Assembly (NCBI GenBank): GCA_009780855.1 | Contig: WQZG01000034.1 | Span: 1 to 35,927 of the forward strand | Reading direction: 5' to 3' | Source of the DNA: Treponema sp. | GTDB taxonomy: Bacteria; Spirochaetota; Spirochaetia; Treponematales; Breznakiellaceae | DNA: 35,927 nucleotides | Part shown: in pieces, positions 35,517 through 35,927 of the stretch | Position numbering within the stretch: the stretch's first letter is position 1 | Layout: the number at the start of each line of letters is the position of its first letter | The notes under the pieces: generated by a model | Told to the model about the DNA's origin: nothing | Database searches by the model: none | What the model saw: only the letters and a program-made list of their open reading frames with translations | Made by a program: the position numbers and the translations under genes

Positions 35517-35885
35517 ATGGCTAAAGATAAACTTCCGGCACGATTAAATACGGTTATTGCCAGGCAAGATAAACAATTTTTTATTGAGATTGCCGAGATA
35601 TTAAGCGAAGCCAGAGAAACCGCTTATAAAACTGTTAATACTGTTATGGTAAAAACTAACTGGCAGATTGGTAAACGGATTGTCGAACATGAACAAAAAG
35701 GAAAAAGCCGTGCCGGTTATGGCGATTACCTAATTGTCGGTTTATCACGGTATCTAACTGATATTCTTGGTAAAGGTTTTTCTGAAGCTAATATTAAAAA
35801 TTTCGTAACAGTTCAGGACTTTATTAAAACAAAGTACATATTGTTATATGTAGTGGATAGCCTATTATCTCAAATACAATTGTAG
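35517..35885 (+). CDS. DUF1016 N-terminal domain protein (YhcG type), truncated
   Basis: 122 residues that match the N-terminal helical domain of the DUF1016/YhcG family: ILSEARETAYKTVNTVMVKTNWQIGKRIVEHEQ, then AGYGDYLIVGLSRYLTDILGKGFSEANIKNF. Full-length members have roughly 330-370 residues and continue into a PD-(D/E)XK nuclease domain. Here the family pattern (expected 'NxRQFYxxFP') breaks off after KNF, gives way to an unrelated tail and ends at 35885. It is probably the remains of a larger gene; whether more lies beyond the window edge is unknown. No ribosome binding site is seen before the ATG. The sequence is A+T-rich compared with the sulfatases. Confidence 0.65.
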   Translation: MAKDKLPARLNTVIARQDKQFFIEIAEILSEARETAYKTVNTVMVKTNWQIGKRIVEHEQKGKSRAGYGDYLIVGLSRYLTDILGKGFSEANIKNFVTVQDFIKTKYILLYVVDSLLSQIQL

Positions 35886-35927
35886 CCGAAAAAAGTAGTA
35901 TACTTATTATCTTGTAATACAGTAGGA

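Noticed and set aside
35880-35910. Promoter at the right edge (TTGTAG ... TATACT)
   Set aside because: The spacer is only about 13 nt and the next gene is outside the window.

Overview
The window reads as a chromosome segment of a spirochaete, most likely a Treponema-like gut anaerobe. The basis is the type of RpoB/RpoC, an asparagine at the rifampicin-site position equivalent to E. coli Ser531 (a residue known from naturally rifampicin-resistant treponemes and Borrelia), Treponema-style solute-binding proteins whose signal peptides end in 'VFAGG' or 'SANG', and the Uma2 and DUF1016 accessory proteins. Species assignment is inference; no rRNA or tRNA gene, CRISPR array or insertion sequence was seen.

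Region 1 (1-11180, + strand) is a compact co-directional block: rpoB (5' end outside the window), rpoC, a PlsC-like acyltransferase and a complete metal importer (znuA lipoprotein, znuC ATPase, znuB permease). Gaps are 11 and 2 nt, then a 4-nt overlap, 13 nt and a 4-nt overlap, so zinc or manganese uptake appears to be expressed with RNA polymerase. Region 2 (11214-16182) is housekeeping: an EamA transporter, a small DUF3185-like membrane protein, RlpA and UvrB on the minus strand, and a Uma2-family protein on the plus strand.

Region 3 (16203-19660, minus) is a small sugar operon behind a good sigma-70 promoter: an orphan solute-binding protein, an unrecognised 283-residue TIM-barrel-like protein, a wrecked ribulose-phosphate-3-epimerase-like gene and an RpiB/LacA-type isomerase.

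Region 4 (19712-35474) is the notable part: six S1-type sulfatases, all with the Cys-type C-x-P-x-R formylglycine motif and none with a signal peptide. Five lie in an eleven-gene minus-strand run with a GNAT acetyltransferase, a Gfo/Idh/MocA oxidoreductase, an aldo/keto reductase, two LplB/LplC-type permeases and a solute-binding protein. The sixth is divergent, behind a 99-residue protein of unknown function. There is no glycoside hydrolase, polysaccharide lyase, transport ATPase or sulfatase-maturing enzyme in the window. The arrangement suggests that small sulfated glycans are imported intact and desulfated in the cytoplasm, unlike Bacteroidetes loci where sulfatases are exported. The window ends with a truncated DUF1016 (YhcG-type) gene.

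Two cross-cutting patterns stand out. First, short tandem duplications of 14-18 bp recur at gene ends, at a start codon and inside coding regions, several as three in-frame copies. Second, at least two genes (Uma2 and the sixth sulfatase) have a near-consensus promoter whose -10 box ends exactly 6 nt before the ATG, which predicts leaderless mRNAs.
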